A stretch of DNA of 64,000 bases, from positions 4,377,665 to 4,441,664 of the forward strand of contig JAKTNV010000024.1 in NCBI GenBank assembly GCA_022747635.1, given 5' to 3'. Positions within the stretch are counted from its first letter, which is position 1, and the number at the start of each line of letters is the position of its first letter. The position numbers were made by a program, and so were the translations under genes. Under the pieces are notes generated by a model. The model saw only the letters and a list, made by a program, of their open reading frames with translations. It was not told the DNA's origin and ran no database searches. This document shows, one piece after another, positions 24,601 to 36,689 of the stretch. The DNA comes from Hetaerina americana. Lineage: Eukaryota > Arthropoda > Insecta > Odonata > Calopterygidae.

Positions 24601-25920
24601 GATGGCTGCTGGTTCGCCGGCGAGCAAATACACCTCGAGGAAGCAGGCTCGCCACCCCGACGGCATTCCTCCAGACGATCCGGAAATGCGTCGGAATGCC
24701 AGGCGTAGTCCCCCACGCCATTCGGGATGTAATATTCTCCGATTTCATAACAGTTGATCGAGGGCCATCATTTCTCACTGTTCACTTTCATTCGTTTGTC
24801 GGTTCACCTTAAGCCCGTGTAATACCTATCGAGATGCACTTGAACTACGTGAAGGTGGCTCAACTGGCGATTGGTAAGTCGTTCAATGAAATTATGCCGA
24901 TATGAATAATATGCTTCTGTTTTAAATGGTCTCCATTGATTGGATACGAAATGGCTCGTAAACACATTTGAGTGTCGATTTCCCTCACCCTTCATTGTTC
25001 AACAGTGAATTGATCAAGTCCTTTCGTGCCAATAATTAATCATTTATGTTGTATATGATTTACTTATTATTACTTGCGTAATCATTGGCTTGAGCATTTG
25101 CTTGTTGTTGATTGTCTTCACAATTTGATGCTTTCTTTTCACTTCAGACCAAAATGTGAACAATCGACATGCACAAGTTTTGTCCATTTTTGTGCTCATA
25201 TTGCTGTTGGCTTTCGTTGATGGCTCGCAGTGCTAAATTTTAGGCCAATCTTGGAGATAAATACAAATAGATTCTAGTAACTCTGTCCGAGATACACTAT
25301 TCATACCACTTGTTTCTAATGCAATCTCCACCCTCGAGCAATGACATCCATTTAATCTAGTTCTTTTACCCTAACCCTGCAGGTATGATTCCCACACAAC
25401 ACAGATTTGATAATGAATCGGGGATTTAATGGTATTTTCTTTTATTTGAGTCGTCTTAACTTAATTGTCGTGGATGCCAAGCACGGCGTGTGAGCAATGA
25501 CTGTCACGTTTCCTTATTATGAAGTGGGCTTTCACATAATTTCTAATTAATGTTTGAAGGTTCATTTGTAAATTTATTGAATAACCGTTTCTTGTGCGTT
25601 TGCACTGGCTTTATGGCACGCTTTTCACCGTATTCGAGAGGCTTGGGCTTCTGTCCTTTCGTCACGAGGCGCTTGTCAATTCCCACATCTGATGTGAGCT
25701 CCACTTTAAAAGGTAAACATTTTAAATTTTGCCTTCCAATGAGCCCTATCAAATATTTTGAGACAAATCCAATCGAAAATAAATAACAATTGTCTGCTGT
25801 AGTTTCATGCGTAACAAGCCCCTCATTGCACCGAGGTCAAGGGAAGAAAAGTTTTCAAAATCCCAACCTTGCTGTGCTTGAGCATCTCAGATATACGTTT
25901 GAAATATGCTGGTTTCTTAT
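21630..25920. other. no gene seen; mixed composition
   Basis: The segment includes CpG-rich sequence at 21955-22150 and 24380-24720, and AT-rich DNA otherwise. The longest frames (24197-24757 plus, 24163-24666 minus, 23395-23817 plus) overlap or lack any recognisable domain, and I treat them as chance. A 29-base tandem duplication lies at 22464. Confidence 0.45.
22464..22516 (+). repeat. 29-bp direct tandem duplication
   Basis: AGTGGATTAAATTTC followed by A or G and GCGTT occurs at 22464 and again at 22493, a period of 29 bases. One A/G difference separates the copies. It is probably a recent local duplication. Confidence 0.8.
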
Positions 25921-25944
25921 TATATTATGAATATGACATCCCCT

Positions 25945-26010
25945 AGCTTGGTAGCCTATTTGGTGGAGCGGTCAACTGAATTGCCTGCGGGTTCTAATGT
26001 GGGTAATAGT
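25945..26010 (+). mobile_element. tRNA-like SINE head (relic)
   Basis: TAGCCTATTTGGTGGAGCGG (25952-25971) matches the A-box/D-arm pattern, and GGGTTCTAATGTGGG follows about 15 bases later as a degraded B box (GGTTCTAATGT against GGTTCGANTCC). The two boxes are closer together than in a tRNA, so an internal deletion is likely. A SINE body may continue to about 26160, but I have no second copy to prove it. Confidence 0.45.
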
Positions 26011-26229
26011 CTGAACAACGCTAGTACTCAAGCCGTGTGATTTTTCTGCTAGAGGATTTTCCTGGAAAATCACGGCGTAGGGTAAGGGAACCGACCACAT
26101 TACTCCCGAGAATTCACGCGCTGTAGGATTTAGTTCAGGGTGAGCTCCCTCCTCGCCTATCGAACCAACCCTTGGGGTGATTACTGTGGTTTGGTTTCGT
26201 CGATTTTTATTTCCGAGTCGGGTCGCCAC

Positions 26230-26720
26230 AATTTCGTGGCCTGCTCGTAACACTGTAGTGGGGCCAAGTGTTTGGCCCCGAGAAAGTTCGTCAGGGCCGC
26301 CCCAGCCGTCCTCCTCCCCCAAGAGTGTGAGCACGCCCCCACCCGGTCCTCGAACTCGGGTGGCGGCTCTCAGGGTCGCGCGAGGCCGAGAGAAGGGGGG
26401 GAGGTTCTCTCTCCCCTAGCCGACCGAGCTCTGCTTCCTCCCTGCAGTGTTGGAAAGCGGCGTTGCCCCTCCGCCTGAACGGCCGGCGTTGGTGGCCCTC
26501 CTACCTACTTCCCCTTGACTTTTTGTTCGCCCCGCTAGTCCTCGGCGCGTTTTTGTCCGAAGGTCGCGTGCTGTTTCCTCCCCCTTCGAGGAAATCGCAT
26601 TCTCCCTCGAGTTTTTGGACGAAATTTTCGGAGCCGAGGTCGCTCTTCGCGTGGGGTAGGGGTCGGCACGATGGCAACGGCCGTTGCCTCTTGCGAGGTT
26701 CTCGAGGTTTAGCGGGGGGT
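26230..26720. promoter_or_regulatory. CpG-rich block, possible promoter
   Basis: CpG-dense sequence runs from about 26210 to 26720 with an AT-richer right flank. Overlapping frames (25972-26334 minus, 26463-27020 plus, 26501-26863 minus) show composition-driven residues only. No TATA box, initiator or splice donor stands out, so the promoter call is weak. Confidence 0.22.
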
Positions 26721-28930
26721 TGGAAGGGGTTCGTTGTGTGGAAATTACAATTCTCCTCCTTCCCTCCCACCTTACTTCTTCTTCCCTCCCTCTTTCCTCT
26801 TCGGGTCTTTCTCAACGGCGTCATTGTCGGAAGGGAGCGTCCTATATTCTTCATATCGTTCACTCGATTGTTTCCGAAATGCTTCGTTCATGTTTTTTTT
26901 GGATGTCGATCTCGCTCGGTTTTGTGCTACATTTTCAGTTCGGGAGTTCTTGCCTGGGTGCTACCTCGTGTTGTCGGACCGTCATGCTTATTTGTAGAAT
27001 TAAGCGTATCGAGGGATTAACAAGTTCCTTACAACGTTGCGGACGCGGTCATCGGGTAATTCATGCAGTTAGGGTGCTCCGACCGATAAGGCCCGAAGCT
27101 CCCGAAAAAAATGAAGGTACTTATCAATTTCTAATAAATGCTTTATAATCTTGGAAGTTATGGAAGTGGGGCAATTTGCTATGTAAATGTTGAAATTTCA
27201 GATTACTTAATGCGTAATTGACGTTGCTGCAGACCCAAAATGACAACTTATCAACCAGCCGACGAGGATTTATATGAGACAATTATTATATGGTATGCAG
27301 TGATTACATTTTTAAAAACTCGTGGGTTAACTGCTCATACAGAAATCGTTTCCTCTACTTAGAGCTTGCTTGGATATTTCACGGGGGAATTTATCGTTTT
27401 ATTAACCAATCTTTTGCGAAACGTTCCGTCGAAACAATGTGAATCATGTTATTAGACCTATTGTGTGATTGGTCGATTGCATGTAAAAGTGCCCTTCATT
27501 GTTTGTGTCTTGCGAAATAGGGCATAAAAAAATTAATACGAGAATATAATCAGTTTTTACTTGGTATTCGATGAAAAAGTTAAGCTTGGGGAATGCCCAG
27601 TTTTTTGACGAAGTTTTGTGCTAGTCGTTAAGGGACTAAGTTTCCGTAATGGGGATGACTAAAAAATGGTGTCGGGACCTTCATTCGATGGCGCAGTGCG
27701 TGGTAATTATTGTAACATTGCTCTAGTGTCGCTAATGCAGGGAAGAATAAAATTTATAATTCCATAAAATCATTGCCGAACTTCATGCAGGATCGGCGCG
27801 CGACTTGCCTGACAGTTCGGTAACTTATTTCATGCGCGGATTTAACAGGGAATCTGCAGTTAAGCTGCGGGATAATTTGCCTCAATGCACGGCGGTGACA
27901 CGTTCGCCTTCGCGTAGATTGCCCGAGTTAGAATCACTTCGGGTTTTTCCCATCGTCTTGATCTTCCTAATTACAATTGCATAATCATCGTCATTCTCTC
28001 CCTCGCGATGTGGCAACGTCGCCAGAGGTTTTTTCCGAGTGTTTTTTGGATTGCTCTCGAGGGAGGGTGGGGCTGAGGTGGTGGGCCAATTACTCGCCCT
28101 ATTGCCACCCAGACTTCTCCTCAAGCCTTCTTTCTCCGCCTCTCACGGCGGCATCCTCCGCCCCCGACCCCCTCCCTCTTTGTGTTCTCTTCCTCCACCC
28201 TCTCCGCTTGCTTATTTCTCCCATTGTTGCCACGTCCCCCGCTCATACTTGCGTTCCCGTGGGGGGACCACCCCGTTCCTCTCGGATTTGCACCATGGTG
28301 CGAGTGTTTTCTCACGCTGTTCGAAAAAGGCCTGCACTCACTCCTCGGTTGCTTCGCTGTTTACCGGTCTTATTGCGGTAGATTAGTTTTTATGGTTGTC
28401 TTAAGGTTCGCTCCTTCCATCTTCTTCGTCACCTCCTCATCCTCAAGTGAGAGAGTTCGTTTTAAGTAGGTGTTGAGGTCTGGAGGCGTTTGTCCTCTGC
28501 CGAGTACGTAAAGAGAGGGCGTAAAGTTGGTCTAGATTTAAGATCCTCCCTCCCCCCACCTCTTGGCGGGTCCTGCGTCACTCCGCAGCCGCAAAGGCCT
28601 GTAATTACTCGGGCTCCTAATGTTCGTCACTTGGCTGATGCCATCCTCTTTAGTCCCCCACTTTAAACTCCCGCCACAGGATTTTACGGTGCATCATGGC
28701 CTGAAAGGGCCGCTCAAGTGCGGCCCATGGTATGGTGGAAGTAGTATAGTTTCTGATTGCTTTATCGTTCGGGACTGTGTAGTATGAAATACCCGAGAAG
28801 GGGTGGACATGCTTTGGTTGTCGTTTCTTTGAGTCTCAGGCAGAGTTCTGAGGAATGCGTCCTTTTTTTCTGCGTGACTTCCCTTAGGAGAAAGTTATCT
28901 GCCCGTTCGTCTTGGTCCGGGTATGCGTAT
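26720..28930. other. no gene seen; CT-rich and AT-rich alternation
   Basis: CT-rich plus-strand patches lie at 26750-26830 and 28080-28250. AT-rich DNA fills 27110-27800. Frames such as 27977-28381 plus are Pro/Ser/Leu-rich and compositional. No bordered repeat is visible. Confidence 0.45.
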
Positions 28931-28935
28931 ATGCG

Positions 28936-28999
28936 TGTGTGGGTGGGGGGGGGGGGGAGGGGGTCGGTCCGTGCTTTTGTGTGTGGGGGGGGGGGGTCG
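28936..28999 (+). repeat. two poly-G runs separated by a GT-rich spacer
   Basis: A run of about 14 G near 28940-28955 and another of about 12 G near 28985-28996 sit either side of GGTCGGTCCGTGCTTTTGTG. Both could form G-quadruplexes. Run lengths may be inaccurate in an assembly. Confidence 0.75.
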
Positions 29000-29003
29000 G
29001 AAT

Positions 29004-29090
29004 AGAATTTACCTTTATCCGGGGCGGGAATCGAGCCCGCCGGCCTTCGGGTTTACTGAAGGCCATGCAACGTAAAGGGACCGAGCATTT
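29004..29090 (-). mobile_element. tRNA-like SINE relic next to poly-G
   Basis: On the minus strand GGGCTCGATTCCCGCCC (around 29023-29039) is a good B box with its pairing T-arm. CCCGAAGGCC lies just upstream, and an A-box-like segment (GCATGGCCTTCAG) lies about 15-30 bases further. The spacing is shorter than a tRNA. It resembles the heads of arthropod tRNA SINEs, but the body cannot be delimited without further copies. Confidence 0.45.
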
Positions 29091-29099
29091 TCCCGCCCA

Positions 29100-31030
29100 A
29101 TGTATGTAAATTTTTATCTTCCTCCTCAGGGTCTTTGGTACTCCATGTGATCTCATATTCAGGAAGACCGAAAATCCTCTTGGGTACGGTGATGTATGGC
29201 CGAGCGTCACCCCCCCGCACGCAGTGAAAGTGCATCGAGCTCTTGGGAAAGAGCCGGACGTAAAATGGTTTTTGGCGTACCTGTTGTGGAGGTGAGCTGC
29301 GAGAGGCCATGCCAAAACCGTTCCCGCTGGGTTTTTCTTTTTGCCTTGACTTTGAAAGCAATTAAATCCAAAGCACTAAGGACGACCTCACATTTCTCTT
29401 AAGACAGTCTCCATTTATAATGGGAGACATATTGCGGGATTAGTTTCGTTTCATTCTGCATAATTTATTTGTGGCGGTTGCTTTGAAGTTACTTTTGGTG
29501 TCCATGGCGCTGATTCAATCTTGCTTGCTTGTACATTTAAGAGGGTTCATGAAAAACGTTCAAGAATGCCGTAAGGGTTTTTTAGAATACGCCACTTTCA
29601 ATTGTGGAGTCAGGTGAAGGAACTAAAAAAGTGAGCTTCTCCCGCAAGATATCAGAATCTGTATTGGGTAATTTTGTTTAAAGTACATTTTTTTAGAAAA
29701 AAGTTTCATTTAACTCGCTATAATACTTGACACGACGTATTCAGTCTACCTGGGTTACGTAAATTCATCAGACTACTGTTATATTATAGTATTCGAGTGA
29801 GATAACGATGTTGACGTATCAGTAGCCTTTCTTTGGACTCTGAATGCATGTGAATAATCGATGAAGACTTGTCTTCTGAAAACTGAAAGTGATCTTTGCC
29901 CCAATCGATTCCGTGCATTATTCCTGGAGATTTAATTGGGCGACGGAACTGAAGTCAAAAACCGTGGATGTCAGGACTAAATATAAAAACCAATGGTAGG
30001 TGTGCGATTCGTGTTCAGTGGGAAGGGAACTGAGTAGAAAATGGATTAGTTCGAAGGGAGGAAACTATCATTCTTTTCGGTGGTACGTGTATGATAAATA
30101 AAATTTAGACGCATTTGCTCAACGCGTCGGAGGGCGCCGTCGCTCCCTGGCGCTAACGGGGAATGCGAAAATGAACGTGCTCCACGGGGAGATTGGTTCG
30201 GGACGCGGGCATATCGAAGGATTTTCTCCGGATGGTTTGATGGCTCGTGAGCGGAAAAAAACACACATCGCGGGGGCTCAAGTGAGTGACAAGAGGATCG
30301 ATTGTGGTCGGGTGGCGGTGGGGGGAGGTCTGGGTAAGGGAAGGGCTTTGAGTAGAGGGACGCACCATGATGAGAAACGGAAAAAGTCGTCCCTCTTCGT
30401 AATGGTGAGGATCGGGGTTTGTGATCTCTCTCTCTTTTTCGTCTCACTCCATCCCCCGTTCCCCTACCCATTCCTCCCGGCAATATCGACGGCTATATAT
30501 AGGGACGGCGCAAACAAATCCTTCCCGTCCTTTAGCGAATCGGTCCCGGAAAATCCCGTTGTGAAACCCCATTAAGATCGTTTTGCGGAATGTCTTAGGC
30601 TCCCCGTCGCCGTTTCCCTCTCCCCTCCATCCTTCCCCTCCGCTTCCCCGTTTTCTCTCTCTCTCTGTTCTTTTACTTTTTCGAGAGGCGTGGAAGCCAA
30701 AATAATTCTTCGGGAATGCGTTCTCTTTTCGGGGCGATGGTGCCAAGGCCCGGCGGGGGAGGAGGATTTGGGGAAGCCCACATTATCGAAAAGCTGGCCC
30801 TCTTTTACCACTTTTTTCGTTCCCCGTCCCTTTCGACGAGAATTTGCAAACACGTATTTGTGTGGAAAATGCGATTTTGTGGTGATTCTGGGTCTCTGTT
30901 TCCGTTTCGGTGTTTCATGAGTTGTAATAATGATGATTTTAGAGGGTGATGGTAGTTTCTTCATTGTACAATGGAAACTCCATTACAGTACCGTAGTTAA
31001 GTTTTACAAAACGAGGGGTGATATTCAAAC
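29100..31030. other. no gene seen
   Basis: The segment contains AT-rich DNA at 29400-30100 and GC-richer, G/C-alternating DNA at 30120-30800. Frames at 30046-30483 minus, 30171-30575 plus and 30572-30964 minus overlap and have charged, Ser/Arg-rich compositional content. A TATATATA word at 30493-30500 sits in GC-rich DNA and could be a TATA box, without other support. Confidence 0.4.
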
Positions 31031-31039
31031 GCCAATGGC

Positions 31040-31140
31040 TCGCAAATGATAGAACTCTCGTCAGCGGGATCCGAACCATTGCTAAAGCGGATTAAAAGAC
31101 CTGCGCCGTCAAGGGGTTACCTTACCGACACCGGGTGGGA
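31040..31140 (-). mobile_element. tRNA-like SINE relic
   Basis: On the minus strand an A-box-like GGTAACCCCTTGACGGCGC is followed by GGTTCGGATCCCGC, a B box with one variant base (31066-31077 on the plus strand). The roughly 40-base separation fits a tRNA. The flanks show no clear tail. A pseudogenised tRNA is the alternative. Confidence 0.5.
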
Positions 31141-31149
31141 CCATTCGTA

Positions 31150-32980
31150 ATTGCTCAAATGAAGTAAGTATTCCGAGTTTATGCTATTCATAATTTTCAC
31201 ATTGAGTTGGTCAGGAATGTACGAGATAGTCCATTGACCCATGGGTGCGTTTGACGTAAAGCCACGATCTTCTCACGGTTTGATCTCCCATTTTCCGATC
31301 GTGGCATACTAAGCCCTTCAAATTAATCGAAAAAAATCGATTACAGCCCCACGTCGATTGTCACCTGGCAACCAATTTCCATGATGCACGCGAGTAGAAT
31401 CCCAGTACACAGAGAGGTCGTCCTTCAGCCTTCGGGGAAAGTAAAAAATATGAGTTTTTTATAAACGCGCAACTCATTTTTTTAAATAGAGTACCAGGAA
31501 ATATTTAGAAGACTCGTCAGTAGATTTCCGAAACACTTACCTAGATCGTACGCACAGAATGTTTATTTCTGTGTTAAAAACATTCTCATTCCAAGTGTTA
31601 GCTTGCTTAATCAGCATTCTCATGTCACGTAGTTCCTTCTGTACTTCATGATGCCATATACTTGTATCTATGAATGTAATTACCTGTACATTTCATCCTT
31701 TCGTGATACTCGGTGATTCTTTTTTAATATTTTGATATGCTGAGTTATTCCCTTTTTGACGGGATATTCATTTACATTCTTATTTGGTACTCCTGAAACT
31801 TATCTTAGTCATCAGGCAGTGTTCAATATATCGCTTGTTATATATCTTCTACTTGCTGTTCAGTTTTCCGGCCAACGCTCCTCATTCCCGCTGAAATATT
31901 TACATGATCAAGGTCCATCTAGGATTTCAAGTCAATCAGGGGTGTGGTTCAAGCTGACAGTAATTCAGCGAACAAGATTGACGAGGAGTAAACGACAGAA
32001 CTTCCTTTGGAAACAGGATGCTGATTTGCGGCGGGCAATTCTCTCCCAGAGTTTCTTTTGTAATAGATGAACCATATTATTTCGGTGTGGCAGGGTCGTC
32101 GTCTTTAGTCAGTGTTGGTAGTCAATTCCTTTATAATTCTTTCCCTTTGCGATGAGCATTGCTGAAGTACACTCAAGGGAATGCACGTCATAATATTGAT
32201 TTTATTTATCATAGCTGGTGACCCCAATCACACGTTATACAGTTATTCGAATTACTGTGGAAAGTGAAATAATATAAAAATAAAGGAAATCACATGAACA
32301 AACATAGTTGGTGACGTAGTGAATAAGATAATGCGAGTAGATTAAAAGCAAGACGTTTTGCAGCGCTCGTGCAGAAAATTGACGTGAACGTATCCAAAAA
32401 TTGAGAAATATTAAATCTTTGTTTTTATTACCTTACAAAACATCGAACTTTGGTGCTAATCGGACCGAATGTAACGCATTCCTATCCTCCCATATCGACT
32501 GATTCTTGTATTGCTTTCAAGCAAACGAGAGGCATGCTGCCTCCCTTCCTTGTGAACGTGTTTCACATGGAAATCTGTTACAAACACTACATTGGTGGAA
32601 AAGGTCGATTTTGCCGATGGGAAGCAGTAGGAAGCGACTGTAGTGTGCTCCCGAGCAAGGGTGAATCTAATTAGAAGACTGTGCGAATTGGTGCGTTTAA
32701 AATTTAGGATGAGGACGCAAGATCGGTGGATCTTGAAATCTTCTTAAAGAGGGGGGGCGGCATGAATCATTAACGAAAAAGAGTAAATTTTATAATTTTT
32801 GTCCAGTACAGAAAACTGAAAATCATATTGTATTTGAAACTTTTCGCATTCATATAGAGACCTCAACGCACCATGCGGTGTATAATTATATGCTGGAGGA
32901 ACAAGAGGTACTCTGAATTAGCGGCGGGCGCATAAGTAGAATTAATTTAAAAATTTTTTTAAAGCCGAATATATTCCACA
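31150..32980. other. AT-rich DNA, no gene seen
   Basis: There are only short frames without family features (31756-32070 and 32450-32674 plus). No repeats with borders and no RNA genes are visible. Confidence 0.5.
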
Positions 32981-32999
32981 AGGAGGGCAGTTTTGGGTC

Positions 33000-33560
33000 C
33001 ACCACTGGTTTCGGGGGAGGGCGGATCTATTTGGAGAGGGTCGCCTCGTAGTTGCGCGATGTATCGTACGTGGTGGTTAGTTCACGGCGGCCCCTGGCTT
33101 CTCAGCCGAGCCGCTTCGTCCTCCCGACGGTCCACGAGGACCCCATTCTGCCCCCTCTCTCCTGGCGTGACTGTCACGACTGCCGGGTTTTTTATTATTC
33201 GCGGTGTGCGAGTGTGTGTGTGGCGTGTGTTCGGTGCGGAAGGGCGTTGGTGGGGTTTTGTCGGGAGGATCCATTGTTGACTTCACTCGACCTTGTTGCC
33301 ATGGACTTCCGTTCGCCCCGACCCACCGCTCCCCCTCCCTCCTCTTCTCCTCGTACTCCCGTGCCCTTCCCCCTCCCTTTCCCCCGCTCCTTCTCATATT
33401 CGAGTCCACGTGCATGCAAGCAGTCGCAGCACTCAGCACGGAGTCGTCGTCCCCCTTAGCGTCTCAAGTGGAATCGCCATCTTTACGTTTAATGTCCCGT
33501 CCACGATTTTATTCATGTACTCGTTGGAGCCGGTGAGAAAGAGGTGCGTGGCAATCGAGG
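33000..33560 (+). promoter_or_regulatory. GC/CpG-rich block with a possible donor at its right edge
   Basis: CpG-dense DNA from 33000 to 33300 passes into a C/T-rich tract at 33320-33400. A donor-like CCGGTGAGAAA occurs at about 33530. Five or more overlapping frames on both strands show that openness here is compositional. This could be a second promoter or untranslated exon, but the evidence is thin. Confidence 0.2.
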
Positions 33561-36560
33561 AAGTTGGGAGGGGTAGGCGTTCAGCTGCTTATCCCACGGT
33601 GATATGTTTGAGTGCATATGGGCACTGTCAATTGAAATAACGCCACTTCTTGTGCTCACAAGTGATTTCTTGGCGTTTGAAATTAATGGAATGCTGCCGT
33701 CGCTCTGGGAAAGACATTTGTCCAATTACCCTTCACGTGTGATACTGCGCGCCTCTATGTACGTGATCTCTGCGCTCTTCCAGAGTAACTTACACATAAC
33801 GACAGTGATTTTTAACGTCGAAACGATAGCATCTTAATGGCACAGTCCCAAGCTATTCTGTGAAAACAGTTTAAACCTTTTTAGTTTGTATTTTAGTTGA
33901 TACGGACGAGGACATGAAGCGTGGAATTTCATAATTGTTTGTTTTGGGGAAAATGTCTTGTGAGTTGTTCTCCAGAAGCGTAGTTCCCGGTTTGTCTAAT
34001 TTTAAGTCCTCTTCTTCACGCCTTATCGGTCCTGTCTTGTCTTCCCATGATTTTTTTTCCTTTTTTTCAAACCTTGATTAAGAAAGACAATGATTTTTCA
34101 TATTTTAATGGGAAGGATTTGCAACCACCCTCCTTCGTCATGTACAGAATATTGGTAGTACATGCAAAGGGGACGAACATTTGGGAATAGGCGAAGCAAT
34201 ATGTACATATTGTTCGCATTTCGCGCCTCGCGGCCTTCGGCTCAAGGGACATTCTCTCTCTCCCTTAGGAGATATGATGCAGCGGTGGTTGCCTTTTCGG
34301 TTGCCACTGGTTACCAATCGGTTGAAATCATGACATCCGAATTTATTGCCCTGGGTGATTACCAATAGTTTCGCAAGACACGAAGAGGTTGGGTCAAATT
34401 CACAAGAGGAATGGACGAAGTAAATACCAAGCCATCTCCCTCCGCAGGTTTCTTATAAAATGAATGGAAGAGTGATTGCATCAGTTACGGCAGGACCCCA
34501 AATTAAGCACTTCCTTTTCGCGAAATGGACATTTTTTTTCGTAGCAATATCGTGGGAGAATGACATGTTGATGTGGTTGAATTCCCTAGTACGCTTTTCC
34601 TCTCCGTTCTCGTTACAGTGTGTATATTTTTGTTTTAAAATTTCGTTTCCGATGGGCGTGCGTGGGCGCGTATTCGTTTCGCCGGTTTTCATGAGTTTAT
34701 CGTTTCCCCATGGTGTGTGTGTAGGGGTTGATACTCCCGTTCCGTGCGCGTGGTTCCGATGAAGAGAGGCGGAAACGGATTAAACATCTTTCTCTTCCGC
34801 CCCGAAAGGGGATTATTCGGGGGAACGATTTCATCGCGTATGCCATTCTCTTTTTATGCGCTCTTGGCATGAAGAGCGGAGCAAGTATACACTCTCTCAC
34901 ACACGCACGCCCTCGCCTAGGGTGGGGGAGCCCATCGGCCGCGGGAATTTGGGCACGCGACCTTTCGCCGTGGGAAGGTCGAGCCCGTCCGCCCTTTTGG
35001 GGCTGCCCGTTGTTTTTTTTTCTTCTTTTTAGGTCGATTCGCCGGACGAATTACGTCCGAGTTTGGTGTCGGATGGATTTCGTCGATGTCATTCGGTCGG
35101 AAAAAAGTGCATTTTTGATGTTTCTCCTTCAAGCTGGCGGCTACATCTTAAACGGCTAACTATTCATTAGTGTAGGCTTTTTAAGATGTAAAATTGTCCT
35201 TTGATGGTTGTTTAGGATATTATTGTCAAGTTTCTAAACCGTTTTGCGACAGTGCGAGTAAGTTTTCCTTCGAATGTGATTGCCGCTTGTAGCACCTGAT
35301 AGCCCATTCTCCCTGCTTTCTGAGGTTTAACTTTGTTCCTCTCGCTACCCTGCCCGACGAATATTCTCTTTTCGGCTCAATCCATTTTCCCCAACATATA
35401 GAACTGGTTGATAATATACTCGAATAAAACTAGTCGAGCAGGTGGCACATTGATTTACATCCCTTTTACATCCGTATTCAAAATCATACATTTTTTGTTA
35501 AATGGGAGATGGAGCAAAAGAAAATAACAATCGATGCGTACTTCCCACGGTACGTCACTAAGACTTCGAGACATGCGATGGATACAAATAGGCGGGGACA
35601 AGCGAGGCTTGTTGAATTCGAGTGTTACCCCGGAGCGTGTGTGTTCGCTGGAGTAAAATTGTTCTCTTCCGGGTAGGTTCGTGTTAAAACGTTCGTTTTT
35701 TCTCTGGTGTCTTATCCCATTGAGAAATTTGCCCTTCATTTTGAAGTAATGACTTCGACTTATGGAGCATTGGGGTCGAAGCGATTAGAGTTCAATTAAG
35801 GTGATAGTGAGTCTAATGATTGTTGTTTGGGATAAAAGCCTTTCTTTATCCGAGACTTATAAAACCGCAACCATGTGAGGAAATGCCAAGGATATGTGGC
35901 CGTCTCAGTGTTCCCCTTTAGCTTCTTTGTTTTTTCTTAAGAAGCCGAGATCTTTGATTCGACCAATTCTGTTGTTGAGGGAAAAAACTTTGTTCTTTTT
36001 CGAGATTAAATCGCCTGGTATATTGTGTCGTAGAATTTTATGATGTGCATAATTGTTATCACGTGCATTTACAGGCATATATGTCGAGAGTTGAGGAGAC
36101 TGCTCGACGCGTAACGCGATTGGAGAAATCGAGCTCAATTCATGACCACCTCACCAAGTTTGCTTCGTTTTCCTTTAGCTTTTTTGACGTTCCTTCTCCC
36201 GTCGTCTGATTTGCTCTATCGCCCGCGTTATCTTATCCCGGCCATGTTTCTTGGTTCGAAAGCGTTCAGGCTCTGCAGGCATATGGTTCACATGACGTTC
36301 TTTTAGCGTTTGATGGAAAATTTCGGTAACGTGGGGTGTGAATGAGTTGTCCATTTTAGACCGAGAGCGATCTTTCCTAGCCACTCTTGTTTTAATGTCC
36401 GCGCTAGTTACGTGTGACGTGTAAAACTTGTATGAGGTAGTGTTGATGGAGGAGCTATGACTAACACAAGGGAATTACTGCAAAATGTTTCATATTTTTA
36501 AGCGCGCCAGTGCTCTGTTGCCGTGGAAGTTTATTACGAAGGGTTACACTTCGTTTGTGT
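33560..36560. other. no gene seen
   Basis: Mostly AT-rich, with GC-richer patches at 34640-35060. Frames such as 34728-35159 plus and 35455-35739 minus lack recognisable features. No repeat borders are seen. Confidence 0.5.
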
Positions 36561-36580
36561 CGTGCAATTTATGTCTCTGT

Positions 36581-36680
36581 GTGTGAATTAATGAGGATAA
36601 TTCTCAATTATGCATATCACGTACTCGTTTATTTTTCTTTTACTTACGATTTACGTAGCTACTAATTAAGGAAACGTGAC
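36581..36680 (+). promoter_or_regulatory. homeodomain/POU-type motif cluster
   Basis: Within about 100 bases there are GAATTAATGAGG, ATAATT, CAATTATGCATATC (homeodomain core joined to an octamer-like half) and CTAATTAAGG. Such spacing of TAATTA/ATTA and ATGCAT words is seen in developmental enhancers, but AT-rich DNA produces these words by chance. No conservation data are available. Confidence 0.25.
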
Positions 36681-36689
36681 TTTCAACTT

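Noticed and set aside
24163..24757. overlapping 167- and 186-codon frames on opposite strands
   Set aside because: Mutual overlap across almost the whole length and absence of any motif indicate GC-driven openness.
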